Position numbers and translations under genes: made by a program. From NCBI GenBank assembly GCA_023634235.1, contig JAMKCF010000028.1, positions 2,598,001 to 2,662,000 of the forward strand: a stretch of 64,000 bases of DNA, written 5' to 3'. This DNA is from Pisaster brevispinus. Taxonomy: Eukaryota > Echinodermata > Asteroidea > Forcipulatida > Asteriidae. The notes beneath the pieces are model-generated. The model saw only the letters and a list, made by a program, of their open reading frames with translations. It ran no database searches and was not told the DNA's origin. This document shows, piece after piece, positions 11,425-23,600 of this stretch (the first letter of the stretch is position 1; each line of letters begins with the position of its first letter).

Positions 11425-11681
11425 CAGATGGTAAGAAAACCTCACCTTGTCTCGTTTATTAACATCTCTGGTCGGAGATACATGAAGTTAGTGCATGGCA
11501 AAAAAAATAATGCTGGCTTTATCCACGTCACATTTGGAAAAAAAGCGCGTACTGATTATTGCGTCACTAAAAATTGGCTTCGCATTTGCATTGGCAAGAA
11601 GTATGAACCGGGCTTTACAAGGGAAAAACAGACAAAGGAAGAAAGATGTAATAATTATTGTGTTAAGAGAACGACAACATT
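11413..11681 (+). repeat. Direct duplication, copy 2
   Basis: Second copy of 11028-11301 with only a few substitutions (for example CGCATTTGC against CCCATTTGC). The copies are about 380 bp apart start to start, which suggests recent duplication. Confidence 0.8.
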
Positions 11682-11686
11682 AGGGG

Positions 11687-11790
11687 CTAGGTAGCTCAGT
11701 TTGTAGACGAGGGTAGAGCGCCAGCACATTCATCTGGAGGTGGCAGGTTCAAAATCCAGCTCTAATCAATTTTTCTTTGTCCAACCCCAA
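11687..11790 (+). repeat. tRNA-like SINE copy
   Basis: TAGGTAGCTCAGTTTGTAGA and GGTTCAAAATCCAGCTC resemble A and B boxes. It is followed by CAATTTTTCTTTGTCCAACC, the tail shared with 26.48, 33.0 and 34.2 kb. Extra bases in the D arm exclude a functional tRNA. Confidence 0.65.
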
Positions 11791-11836
11791 ATAATTGTTT
11801 ATTTACTCAGTCAGTTTCCCTTGTGGTATATAACTT

Positions 11837-11911
11837 CACGTACTGACGTACCTAGCTAGAGTGTACCCCAAAGCTGGAAAGCTCAAGGAATGCAAACAAT
11901 CTCTACTCAAG
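11837..11911 (+). pseudogene. CTR9: CTR9 exon, 3' part (YLARVYPKAGKLKECKQSLL)
   Basis: TYLARVYPKAGKLKECKQSL followed by LK, ending at AAG|GTAACG. It corresponds to CTR9 [20 protein letters not shown]. The frame is closed by TAA at 11831 and no AG acceptor is visible, so the 5' half of the exon is missing or damaged. This is the last CTR9 exon before the 29-kb interruption. Confidence 0.7.
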
Positions 11912-12137
11912 GTAACGTCATTTATTTTAATTCGTCAATTTTGAATGAATTTTTGTGAGACATTTCTTTCCCTGACCTGTTTATCAGGGATGAGAAAGTT
12001 CAACCTGTTATCTGATTTCAGACTTTCTTAAGTCTGCCTGCTAAACTAAATGCTGTATTTTTCTCCAAATAAAAACGAGTCAGCCTCCTTGATCTTATTC
12101 TCTAGCACTGAGGATACTGTTCCCAAAAGCTCCATGG

Positions 12138-13060
12138 ACCCCGTTTACACTAGATCCAGAAAGGTGGATCAGACCCAGGTCTGATCCGGCAGTGTGGATT
12201 AACGGCTAGTGTAAAGGCAAAAAAGCAGGATCAGACCCGGTTCAAGATCTGGCAATTTTAATCCACCTTTCGAGGAGGGTTGTATCTGGCAATTGGTGGA
12301 TCAGATCCGGCAAAGTGGATTCCAAATACAAGTGTAAACGCAAAAGGGGATCAGACACCGCAATTCGATGTGGTCATTTCCGGTTTCGCTACGAATGGCG
12401 CGCTTTTTGCTTGTGCTTTGGTGGGTTATCCGTCGCTGGTTATATTTGTGTGTGTGTGTGCTGTGTGCACAAGGGCTCATATTCGGAACCTTATGGAGAC
12501 CAAGGACAAAACCAAAAAGGGAAAACAAAAGGTCTCCACATGGAAATTCTTAAGACCGGGGTGCTCCACAAGGAAATTTGTGTACAAAGTCTACGGGAAA
12601 CTGTTAAGTGCAGGGACAAAGGAAAGAACAAAAGAATGCTCCACAAGGATGCATTTTTGAGAATGTGTGGACTGTGCATGTGTGAAACATTTTGTTGTTT
12701 TCAGCGTCCTTATACATCAGCGTTACGTTCGGAGCTTGCCTTGTTGGTGTATTTTGTTAATTTCCATCTACAAAATATTTCTACCTGCATGGTCGTTATC
12801 CGTATCATTTGCTGTACTGTATTTTCTGCATTCTACCTTCGCATTGATAATATTTCTAGAAGTGGCGCGCTGTAATTGTGACCTTTGATCTTTGCCATGT
12901 AACCCTTGAGCTCTTAGCGAGGAGCGCTGACGTCGTGACCAATATACATCTGGCTCAAAAGTGGGATCGGAGCCGGATCAAGTGCTGGTGTAAACGCGAC
13001 ACAGGATCTTGATCTGCCGGATCTCAATCCACCTTTCTGGATCTAGTGTAAACGCGGTGT
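12138..13060. mobile_element. 0.92-kb non-autonomous DNA transposon with inverted termini
   Basis: The left end CCCCGTTTACACTAGATCCA continues GAAAGGTGGATCAGA. The right end is the reverse complement (ACACCGCGTTTACACTAGAT onward). Subterminal regions carry repeated GGATCAGACC and GTGTAAACGC blocks. Internal short ORFs look random, with no transposase. I see no clear target-site duplication. Confidence 0.7.
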
Positions 13061-13487
13061 TGGAATCTATAACTCCAGGTGTTACCAAAAGATGGAAATG
13101 CCACCCTTTCAATGTACCTCCTAAGATCTGGATCCCAGTTTCAGACTTTTTTTGTCAGCATTGACTCTCACCCCTGATTTATATTTTATTATATTTTGGG
13201 TAATTTTTTTGTTTACACTCGCATGTTTACCAAAATTCCTCAAAATATATTTCATTCCATAGTTTTAACTTCTGATAATTTACTTTGTTTTAGTTGCTCA
13301 TAATTATGCTCCTGGTTTAATGTGTGTGGAGGGATTGATCTTCATTGAGTTAATGTTTCTGTTTCTATTTTACATTCCTCAAAGTGTACATTATAGCATG
13401 AATGATGTCATTCCCACTCGTCTTGGAAGTGGTTTCGTGCACATGATTGCAGTTATAATGCGTATTTTTAGTTAAAGGGGCTCACCT

Positions 13488-13582
13488 GTTCCTGTGTTTT
13501 TTATCATCATTTTTAATGGTTGCAGCTGGTCTTCTTTCTAATGTTAGCTAAATATTATTTTGTATGTGTTTATTGTAGAATC
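13488..13582 (+). repeat. Second copy of the 11302-11395 segment
   Basis: Near-identical except for a TATTTTGTATG against TATTTTTTTATG difference. Confidence 0.8.
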
Positions 13583-14370
13583 TTAACTGTAGGATATTTT
13601 ACAACATAACCTTTCGCGAAAGCGGACCAATCAGGTGCCGATTTAGGCTCCATTGATGCATGCCACTCATGTACTGTACACCGTGGCTGTCAACTGGCTG
13701 TGTGTGTGTCACGGCTGGCCGATTGGTTTAAGGTGATCGCAATGCAGCGGTTTTGCGTGTCAGCAAGCTTCCCAACACGGCTACTCGTTTGAGTGAGGCC
13801 TGGCGGAAGAAAGTCTGTGTCGAAGGAAACTTGTATCCGAGCTGGGATCGAAGTTGCGTTCGTCCAGGATTTTTCAATTTTTGACAGGGCGGTTAATTAT
13901 TATGGCAGGGCGGCCAATTCTTTGGCAGGGCGGCCTGAAATTTAAGGAGGGCGGCCCACCCTCCCAAGACCCGTCGGGTGGTCTAGGAAGTGGCCCGCGT
14001 GTTTCCAGATGGACCATCAGTTCAGGGAGTAATGCGCCGGCCAATCAGGAAATAGGCCCACTTGACTGCAGATCATTCTTATTAACGATTTCAATAACGA
14101 TCGATGGTGTTAACTTCAATAGATTTTGACTTCATTGCAATGCAACTCGCACTTTGTGGCGATGTACAATGACTGATGTACCGCCCGCCAGTCACTGTAC
14201 ATCTCCACAAAGGACCGCAAACACGCACGGCTCCTCTGTGTAAGCAGTCGCCACTGCGGCTTATACGCTGGGCGGCTTATACACTGAAACTGACAGTTGT
14301 TTTGACAATTTCTGGGTATTGCGGCTTATACACCGGGCAGCTAATATGCCGAAGATTACGGTAATATACA
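13583..14370. repeat. Transposon debris with repeated short blocks
   Basis: 13885-13970 has four copies of a GGCAGGGCGGCC-like block. 14255-14360 has three copies of GCGGCTTATAC and ends TATGCCGAAGATTACGGTA, which looks like a DNA-transposon terminus. No coding region recognised. Confidence 0.4.
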
Positions 14371-14579
14371 AATTGAAGTTCAAATGTTAACTTTTGAGTC
14401 TGATAAATATCTTTCAATTCTGTTGAGTGAGGAAACACTCTCGTCCATAATACAAATGAGATAAATCTTCTCTAATATGCCAATATTTTGATGCGATTCT
14501 ATTTTAAATGAGTCATGTTTTTGCACGGTCACGCTAAACTCTATACAGTTAGATATATAAAAAAATCAAAGAAGAATGA

Positions 14580-15055
14580 CAGAGGACCGGTTGCTTTTTG
14601 ACTCGATGCCTCTTTTGCAGGTTACCATACTTGAGTGCGTAGAATGGATCGGCCTCGGACCTAATTAAAATTTTAACTATGGCTAATTTATCCAGTCTCC
14701 ATGAGTAATCTTTTTCCAGTAGTCTGTTCAGTATCATTTGAAACCATAATTCTGCCAAATTTTTGACCCAATCTTGAAATTTTGACCATGACAGCATGGT
14801 CGATTTTGTTGGTTTTTCAGACCAAAAAATAAAACTCACAAATTTCTCAATATATCTCAAACTATTGCTAATTTACCCAGTCCGCTCAAGTCTTCAGTAG
14901 TCTGTTCTGTATCATTTGAAACCATAAAATTGCCCCAAAATTATGAAATTTTGACACTGCATGGTTGATTTTATTGGTTTTTCAGACCAAAAAATAAAAC
15001 TCACAAATTTCTCAATATATCTCAAACATCTGCACCTTTACCGAGTGTGCAGAAA
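14580..15055 (-). repeat. Inverted fragment of the 187-bp satellite
   Basis: Reverse-complement units of the 18.2-22.5 kb satellite, about 2.5 monomers. Diagnostic text is TTGGTTTTTCAGACC, AACTCACAAATTTCTCAATA and CAGTAGTCTGTTC. It lies 3.1 kb from the main array in opposite orientation. Confidence 0.8.
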
Positions 15056-15149
15056 AAGATCAAAATGAGAAAAGACCATACACTATTAAATAGAAAGATG
15101 TTGAATTTTAACATCTTTTTATTTAAAGAAGCACTAAGAAAAGATTTAC

Positions 15150-15370
15150 CTCATTCGTATCTGTGAGTATACTCATGAAAATTGAAAGATATTCACCCGA
15201 CTCAAAGTCAACCTTTCTTTTTACATTTATAAGTCTCCATTATGAGGTATTATTGTTCAATTTCAAAACACTAGACCACACTGGACTTGTCTGGTCATTA
15301 GTTTACTGGCCGGCTCAAATATCACTGGTCTCGGGCCAGCGGCCCACTGTAAATTTTGAATTTAGGTTCT
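15150..15370. repeat. Dispersed repeat (GGTCATTAGTTTACTGGCC family)
   Basis: Shares CTGGTCATTAGTTTACTGGC and GGTCTCGGGCC-like text with 53.37-53.46 and 55.10-55.19 kb, and TCAAAGTCAACATTTGAA-type text with 28.07 and 6.19 kb. Confidence 0.6.
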
Positions 15371-15732
15371 GTCGTAGTTTGTCAATTGTTATTTAAGTAC
15401 TGATATTCCACCACATGCGAAATTCCAAACCAACTACAGAAGTACTCATTTTTAACAAAGATGGATCTCAACACTGTAATATGGCAGCTCATCAAATGGT
15501 GCGATGAGTGGCTGGAGCGATGGGCCGTCATGTGGCTGACTCTGATCCTTTATGTAAAACTTGTACTAAAAATATGTTTGCGTTTAAATATGTAAAAGTA
15601 TTTTTTGTACTTGTTGTCCCTTTTGTTACTTGTCGGCTGTATTGCTTATGTAAACTGCTATTTTTCAAGGCCATTTTAATTTCCTTTGAGGGATAACAAG
15701 GTTTGAATCTAATCTATTCTAATCTTTACCTC

Positions 15733-15995
15733 CCCCTGGGTGATTTGGTCTCGGCCAACATCGTAGATGCCCTGCGGACCAAGTACAGCACCCTCCTGCG
15801 AATCCACCGACCACCGACCCCGCAGAGACAGGTCAGACACCAAACACCCAGGGGCAGGTCCTTCTGGCGTTGATCAGCGTAGCCTTTGCCAAGGTTGAGG
15901 CCAGCATTGCTGAGTTTGTACTCAAGATGGAGCAGTTGGTAGTGCCGACACAGTGGCAGAAAGTGGACGTGATCCAAGAAGCTAAAGGCTTGCAG
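15733..15995 (+). other. Possible exon of unidentified gene
   Basis: GC-rich compared with its surroundings. Two frames have protein-like text: one reads DLVSANIVDALRTKYSTLLR, and after a shift another reads LLALISVAFAKVEASIAEFV then LKMEQLVVPTQWQKVDVIQ. It ends CAG|GTAAAG, a good donor. I do not recognise the family. It is not CTR9 by my reading. A frameshift inside would fit the damage seen in neighbouring genes. Confidence 0.4.
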
Positions 15996-16729
15996 GTAAA
16001 GATTTGAATGTAAAGAACTTTACTAAAAAGTGGAAGACCCCTTCCTAAAAAGGAGGCCTGCAACCACGCAATTAAGTCTGTGTGCTTACAGTTACTTTTG
16101 TATTAGTGTAACTGTTTTTGAACTGTTTGGTTACCAGAAACAAAATTCAGAGTTTAAAGAATATTGGTTGATAAAAAAAATGGCTTCTTCATCACAGCAA
16201 TTTGATGGCGAGCAATTCAGCCCTCCCCTCCCCCCTTCTTCAATAAAAACACACCAACAAAACAAAAACACACCAACAAAAGAAAAATGTTTAGCTACTC
16301 TTGAGCTACGCAGTGGTGTTTTCTTTTCTTTCTTTCTTTCTTTCTAGCCTATTTCACTGCAGGAGGAAAGCCTCTTCACCAATTCTCCATGTCACTCTAT
16401 CCTGAGCGTCTGTTGACATGCGATGCCCTTACATGTTTCTAGTTCATCCCTCCATCTTCTGTTTTTATCCCCCTCTTTTTCAGGTTTGGTTTCTGGAGTC
16501 CATTTGGTTGTTTAGCATGTCCAGCTTTTGTCATACCTCCTTGTTTGGTGACCTGCCCCTCTCCACTTCTTTTATTTAATGGTCTTAATAATATTCTGCA
16601 CTCTTGATTTCATTCTTAAGTCCTCATTTGTCACCCTGTCTTTCATTGTTACTCCTTTCATTATTTTTTCCGTAGCCCTCTCTGTCACCCTCAGTTTTAG
16701 TGGTATTTTACAGACAGTCAAATTGACCC
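15996..16729. other. Intron-like stretch with (TTTC)n microsatellite
   Basis: A short CTTTCTTTCTTT run at 16324-16346 and CCAACAAAAACA-type low complexity at 16240-16280. Nothing else recognised. Confidence 0.4.
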
Positions 16730-16925
16730 AATTCACCAGACGTCATAATAATCATCTTGCTTGTGCCATTTTGGGAGTCCCTGTATGTTTATACAGTGTA
16801 GTGTGCATTTAAGGCACACTTACTACAATTTGGACGTGCATTTTGACTCCCAAAATGGTGAGCATGGCCGACAGTAGCTGCAGGTGACATTGGTGCAAGG
16901 GGTCAGTAGAGAATGTTTACAGGGT
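16730..16925. mobile_element. Short inverted-repeat element, intact relative of the one at 27063
   Basis: CATTTTGGGAGTC at 16768-16780 and GACTCCCAAAATG at 16845-16857 are inverted. The flanks AATTCACCAGACGTCATAAT and GTGACATTGGTGCAAGGGGT recur at 27.06-27.43 kb, where another MITE interrupts the element. Confidence 0.65.
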
Positions 16926-17479
16926 TCGTCCTTTGTCTCTCATCACATCACACTGCCAAGAGTTGTTGTCTGGCCTGTAGGCGCCCACTTCTGTGAATTA
17001 GCTCTGTTGATAGTTTTTTATTTCAATTCTGCGCAGCCCAGCGTCCTTTTAGTTCAGCAACTGAAAGATCACTCCGCTGTGTCAAGTTGTTGACCCAACT
17101 GTTTTGAGGGCAACCTGGTCTTCTCCTTGTATGCACTGGAAACCTGCAATCGCTGTAGCTGAAAGACCAGCACTGCCCATGGCATGACCACACCAGTTTA
17201 CTGTGCGCTCTGGCCTCTGGTCTAATTGTAAATCATAAGCTTTTTAGAGATATGGTGGACACATTACTAGGGCACCATTTGGTTTGGATGGATCTGTCTG
17301 CTTACACCCAAACAAAACAGTACACTCGTAAAATGACTGCCATATCTCAAAAGGGCTAATGGCACTCCTCTCGATAGATTTTTGTGCTTGCAGCCAAAAG
17401 AAATAAGCATTTTACAGTGCACTGTAAGGGCACAAATTTGTGTTAAAGTGACACCATGAAATCTGTTCCTGAGCATCTT

Positions 17480-17690
17480 TAAAAGCTGTCGACTCTCCAT
17501 GACTCTGCAGGAAGTTCCCTGAAAATAAACCAATCTTTCTATGTTGTGATGAACATTTTTGAAATTCTCCCTGATCATTAAAAAACATTAAAAAACTTCC
17601 AAATATCTCTTTGATTCTTGTACAAAATCTCCCTGATTGCAACATGCAAATATTGGCAGCTTCGCGTCTGCAATAAGCTTAAAAGTTGAC
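17480..17690. repeat. Dispersed repeat shared with 53.6 and 55.35 kb
   Basis: Common order of AGTTCCCTGAAAATAAA, TTTGAAATTCTCCC-like text, a TTGTAnAAAATnTCC motif and ATATTGGCAGCTT. Diverged. Confidence 0.55.
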
Positions 17691-17763
17691 ATTGATGCTC
17701 AGCCAGATTGTTGGTTGGAAGCTAAAAAGATTTATATTTTCAAGAGGTCTTTTTCCCCTTCAG

Positions 17764-17864
17764 GATGTCAAGATGACAGAGCAGATGTCCAGAAAGCTCT
17801 CATATCGGAGGCTCAGTTCATCAAACCCATCAAGAAGTTCATGGCTGGCTTAATCAGGAAGCAG
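17764..17864 (+). other. Possible exon of unidentified gene
   Basis: Acceptor TTCCCCTTCAG and donor CAG|GTAAAA. The open frame reads CQDDRADVQKALISEAQFIK then PIKKFMAGLIRKQ, with a plausible basic helix. The phase does not join cleanly to the candidate at 15733. Family unknown. Confidence 0.4.
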
Positions 17865-17999
17865 GTAAAAATATAATCTTTTGTTTTATCTTTCTGTGAC
17901 AACAGAACAACAATGTTAATTTTGTTCAAGTTGATCTTTAATGGATTTGCTCCAATTTACCCCAAATGAACTAGTGTGTCTATACTCATTCCAAATATC

Positions 18000-18100
18000 A
18001 CTTCAGTTGTCTTTCCAAGGGGTCCTGAAAGTACTTGTTGCCAGAACTAAGGGCCTTTGCTTTTGCATCCCCAAATCTTGTGAGAATTGAAAGGGCCCTG
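18000..18100. repeat. Fragment inverted relative to 32640-32725
   Basis: CTTTCCAAGGGGTCCTGAAA to GCATCCCCAAATCTT is the reverse complement of a segment at 32.64-32.72 kb. Confidence 0.7.
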
Positions 18101-18194
18101 TGTTCCAACTTGCGTATTGATTTAATGTGTATGACTTTGGATGGCATGGGTGGCGTGTGCATGAAGCACTCACCTCTCACCACTGTGACCCTGG

Positions 18195-21100
18195 TCCGAA
18201 GAACAACAAAATATCGACATTACCGGCATGGTCAAAATTCCAAGATTTGGGCCAAATTTTTTTTGCAATTTTATGGTTTCAAATGATACAGAACGGACTC
18301 CTGAAGACAGTTTACTGGTGCAGACTGGAAAAATACTTCATGGAATGAGAAGTACCGGGAATTGTGTGAGTTAAGTTTTCGGTCCGAAAAACAAAAATAT
18401 TGACAATACCGGCGATGGTCAAAATTTCAAGATTGTAAAAATAACTCATAGTTTGAGATGTATCAGAAATTTTGTGAGTTTAGTTATGGGTCCGATAAAC
18501 CAAAAAATCGACCATGCCGGCATGGTTCAAATTTCTAGATTTGGGTCGAAATTTTTTTGGCAATTTTATAGTTTCAAATGATACAGACGGACTCCTGAAG
18601 ACAGTTTACTGGTGCAGACTGGAAAAATACTTCATGGAATGAGATGTACCGGGAATTGTGTGAGTTAAGTTTTTATTGACAATACCGGCGATGGTCAAAA
18701 TTTCAAGATTGTAAAAATAATTCATAGTTTGAGATGTATCAGGAATTTTGTGAGTTTAGTTATGGGTCCCAAAACCCTAAAAATCATCAAGATTTTTGGT
18801 CAAAAATCTTTTGGCAATTTTATGGTTTCAAATGATAGAGCACGGACTCCAGAAGACAGTTTACTGGTACAGACTGGAAAAATGATGCATAGTTTGTCAG
18901 ATAATGAAAAAATTTTGAATTTAGTTGTGGGTCCGAAAAACCAAAAAATCGACCATGCCGGCCTGGTCAAAATTTCAAGATTTTGGGTCAACAATTTGTA
19001 ATTTTATCGTTTCAAATGATACAGAATAGACTCCTGAAGACAGTTTTCTGGTGCAGACTGGAAAAATACTTCATGGAATGAGATGTATCGGGAATTGTGT
19101 GAGTTAAGTTTTGGGTCCGAAGAACAAAAATATTGACAATACCGGCGATGGTCAAAATTTCAAGATTGTAAAAATAATTCATAGTTTGAGATGTATCAGG
19201 AAGTTTGTGAGTTTAGTTATGGGTCCGAAAAACCAAAAAATCGACCATGCCGGCATGGTTCAAATTTCTAGGTTTGGGTTGAAATTTCTTTGGCAATTTT
19301 ATAGTTTCAAATGATACAGAACGGACTCCTGAAGACAGGTTACTGGTGCAGACTGGAAAAATTAATCATAGAATGGGATGTATCGGGAATTTTGTGAGTT
19401 AAGTTTTGGGTCCGAAGAACAAAAATATCGACAATACCAACATGGTCAAAATTTCAAGATTTGGGTTGAAGATTTTTTGGCAATTTTCTGGTTTTAAAGG
19501 ATACAGAATAGACTCCTGAAGACATTTTACTGGTGCAGACTATTAAAATGATGCATAATTTTTCAGATATTGAGAATTTTGTGAGTTATGGGTCCCAAAA
19601 CCCTAAAATGCATCAAGATTTTTGGTCAAAAATCTTTTGGCAATTTTATGGTTTCAAATGATAGAGCACGGACTCCAGAAGACAGTTTACTGGTACAGAC
19701 TGGAAAAATGATGCATAGTTTGTCAGATAATGAAACATTTTTGAATTTAGTTGTGGGTCCGAAAAACCAAAAAATCAACCATGCCGGCCTGGTCAAAATT
19801 TCAAGATTTTGGGTCAACAATTTGTAATTTTGTGGTTTCAAATGATACAGAATTGACTCCTGAAGACAGTTTACTGGTGCAGACTGGAAAAATAGTTCAT
19901 GGAATGAGATGAACCAGGAATTTTGTGAGTTAAGTTTTGGGTCCGAAGAACAAAAATATTGACAATACCGGCGATGGTCAAAATTTCAAGATTGTAAAAA
20001 TAATTCATAGTTTGAGATGTATCAGCAATTTTGTAAGTTTAGTTTTGCGTCCGAAAAACAAAAAAATCGACCATGCCGGCATGGTCAAAATTTCAAGATT
20101 TTGGTTCAAAAAACTTTGGGCAATTTTATGGTTTCAAATGATACAGAACGGACTCCTGAAGACAGGTTACTGGTGCAGACTGGAAAAATAAATCATAGAA
20201 TGGGATGTATCGAGAATTTTGTGAGTTTAGTTATGGGTCCGAAAAATCGACCATGCCTGCATGGTCAAAATTTCAAGATTTGGGTCAATTTTTATGATTT
20301 TAAATGATATAGAACAGACTTCTGAAGACAGTTTACTGGTTCAGACTGGAAAAATAATTTATAGTATGAGATGTATCAGGAATTTTGAAAGTTTATAGTT
20401 ATGGGTCCGAAAAACCAAAAAAAGTGACCATACCGGCATGGTCAAAGTTTCAAGATTTTGGGTCAAAAATCTTTTGGCAGTTTTATGGTTTCAAATGATA
20501 GAGCACGGACTCCTGAAGACCGTTTACTGGTGCAATCTCGAATAATGATGCATAGTTTGTCAGATAATGAGAATGTTGTGAGTTTAGTTATGGGTCCGAA
20601 AAACCAAAAAATAGACCATGCTGGCATGGTCAAAATTTCAAGTTTTTGGGTCAAATTTTGTTTGGCAATTTTATGGTTTAAAATGATAGAGCACAGACTC
20701 CAGAAGACAGTTTACTGGTGCAGACTATAAAATAGATGCATAGTTTGTCAGATATTGAGAAATTTGTGAGTTAGTTATGGGTCCGAAAAACCCAAAAATC
20801 GACCATGCCGGCATGGTCGAAATTTGGGTTGACAATTTTTTGGCAATTTTGTGGTTTTAAATGATATAGAACGGACTCCTGAAGACAGTTTACCTGTGCA
20901 GACTGGAAAAATAACTCAAAGTATGAGATGTATCAGGAATTTTGTGAGTTTAGTTATGGGTCCGAAAAACCAAAAAATCGACCATGCCAGCATGGTCACA
21001 ATTTCAAGATTTTGGGTCAAAAATCTTTTGGCAATTTTATGGTTTCAAATGATAGAGCACAGACTCCTGAAGACAGTTTACTGGTGCAGACTATAAAAAT

Positions 21101-22505
21101 GATGCATAGTTTATTAGATGATGAGAAATTTGTGAGTTTAGTTATGGGTCTGAAAAACCAAAAAATCGACCATGCAGGCATGGTCAAAATTTCAAGATTT
21201 TGGGTCAAAAATCTTTTGGCAGTTTTATGGTTTCAAATGATAGAGCACTGACTCCTGAAGACCGTTTACTGGTGCAATCTCGAAAAATGATGCATAGTTT
21301 GTCAGATAAGAAGAATTTTGTGAGTTTAGTTTCGGGTCCGAAAAACCAAAAAATCGACCATGCCGGCAATGGCATGGTCAAATTTTCATGATTTGAGGTC
21401 AAAATTCTTTGCGAATTTTATGGTTTCAAATGATAGAGGACGGACTCCAGAAGACAGTTTACTGGTGCAGACTATAAAAATGATGCATAGTTTGTCAGAT
21501 ATTGAGAATTTTGTGAGTTTAGTTATGGGTCCGAAAAACCAAAAAACGGACCATGCCGGCATGGTCAAAATTTCAAGATTTGGGTTGACAATTTTTTGGC
21601 AATTTTATTGTTTCAAATGATTGATCACGGACTCCTGAAGACAGTTTACTGGTGCAGACTGGAAAAATAACTCAAAGTATGAGATGTATCAGGAATTTTG
21701 TGAGTTTAGTTATGGGTCCGAAAAACCAAAAAATCGACCATGCCGGCATGGTCACAATTTCAAGATTTTGGGTCAAAAATCTTTTGGCAATTTTATGGTT
21801 TCAAGTGATAGAGCACGGACTCCTGAAGACCGTTTACTGGTGCAATCTGGAAAAATGATGCATAGTTTGTCAGATAATGAGAATTTTGTGAGTTTAGTTA
21901 TGGGTCCGAAAAACCAAAAAAAATCGACCATGCCGGCATGGTCAAAGTTTCAAGATTTTGGGTCAAATTTTGTTTGGCAATTTTATGGCTTTAAATGATA
22001 AAGAACGGACTCCTGAAGACAAGTTACTGGTGCAGACTATTAAAATGATGCATAATTTTTCAGATATTGAGAATTTTGTGAGTTTAGTTATGGATCCCAA
22101 AACCCCAAAAATCATCAAGATTTTTTGGTCAATTTTTTTTGCAATTTTATGGTTTCAAATGATAGAGCACAGACTCCTGAAGTCAGTTTACTGGTGCAGA
22201 CTGGAAAAAATGCTTAGTTTGAGATATTTCAGGAATTTTGTTAGTATAGTTTTGGGTCCGATGAACCCAAAAATCAACCATACCGGCATGGTCAAAATTT
22301 CAAAATTTCGGTTTGAAATGTTTTTGGCCATTTTTTGATTCCAAATGATACAGAACAGATCCTGAAGACAGTTATCTGGTGCATACTGGAAAAACAATGC
22401 ATATTTTGAGATATATCAGAATTTTGTAAGTTTAGTTTTGGGTACGAAGAACCAACAAAATAAACCATGCCAGCATGGTCAAAATTTCAAGATTTGGTTC
22501 CCAAA
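18195..22505 (+). repeat. Satellite array, ~187-bp monomer, >20 units
   Basis: The phrase GGACTCCTGAAGACAGTTTA recurs about every 185-190 bp. Most monomers carry GACCATGCCGGCATGGTC, a perfect 18-bp palindrome, flanked by CCGAAAAACCAAAAAATC and AAAATTTCAAGATT. A second, shorter type has GACAATACCGGCGATGGTC. In the first half, blocks recur at about 826 bp (18767/19594 and 19111/19937), which is a higher-order repeat. Open frames of 60-126 codons on both strands follow from the repeat and are not genes. Confidence 0.92.
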
Positions 22506-23600
22506 TTTTTGAAATTTTTGTGTTCATAAGTCTTGGTCTTATTTTTTGAAACTTCTTTACCACAGAATTCTGTGCATCTGGTGCTCAATGAAATGTATGG
22601 TTTTAATGGGTTGTAAAAGCAGATTACCCATTTTGCAGTCCCATGAATTTTTGACAATAACCCCTGAAAAATGGAATTTATGAGCATGGAATGCTCCGGT
22701 GGATATTAACTTGAGAGCACTCCGACATTTTTGCGGGTCAAATAAACCTTCCACCATATGCCAGATGGGAAAAATTTGGCCAACATACATGTCATACAAC
22801 TTGAATTGGTTAATAGACCCTGCAAGTCTGGCGTATATTCAAACATTTTTGGGACTGCTTTGGCCCATCGTACATTGCCTTAATGCGTAAAAGAAACAAA
22901 CTTTTGCACATTAAACAGGTCCCAAAGTTTGTATATGCGTGAGACTTGCACAGTCCATAGTAAATATAGTTTTGATCTTGATGTGCCATAATAATCAACA
23001 CTAACTTCAGGCACAAATTTCAGCATGTGAACATAATATTGTCACTAATTTTAGGTTTTCAGTTACAGTTTTGTGGAATATGACTTCATTTCAGAGTTAT
23101 ATAAAACAATACAAAAATGGTTCTTACATATTTAGTAAGCTTTCAGACTAAACAATGATGTTTTTAATCCTTAACAATCCTGTATTAAATACTGTTAAAA
23201 TGAATGATTGAATAACTAGTTCAGTCATTTTCATCTTGTATTTTTGAATGACAAGGATGTTTGTTTTTGTCACAATGCATATTACATTTTGCTTTTATTT
23301 TCACTTACCCGTGGACAAAATGAGTTAGTCCAAAGTACATCTTACCTTTTGAACTAAATAGAGCAACCTTATTTGTATATTTTCCCAACTAGTTCTGACT
23401 CCCAAGTGGAATGTGATCAGGCCATGGACTTCCAATGTACCTCTTTGTTTGCATGTGACTTTTGGTAAAACACATTCTTTTGTTGTACATCTGCACTTAC
23501 TTTGGTTCTATAGTGTAGTTCTTTGGATAGGTACTGTATAAAGTTTATAGGGGTTAACCTAGAATTACTAAGAGGATGGAAGTAACAATAAAGTAGCAGT
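22506..23600. other. Unannotated AT-rich stretch
   Basis: No recognisable exon, no internal repeat and no recurrence elsewhere in the window that I can see. Confidence 0.35.

Noticed and set aside
11106..11694. Pair of ~73-88-codon similar ORFs
   Set aside because: They lie in the duplicated CTR9 intron; the repeat explains their similarity.
12280..12875. 126- and 186-codon overlapping ORFs
   Set aside because: Inside a non-autonomous inverted-repeat element; no transposase motif or bias seen.
18127..22338. Many 60-126-codon ORFs on both strands
   Set aside because: They recur with the satellite monomer and change frame with its length differences; no splice or domain support.
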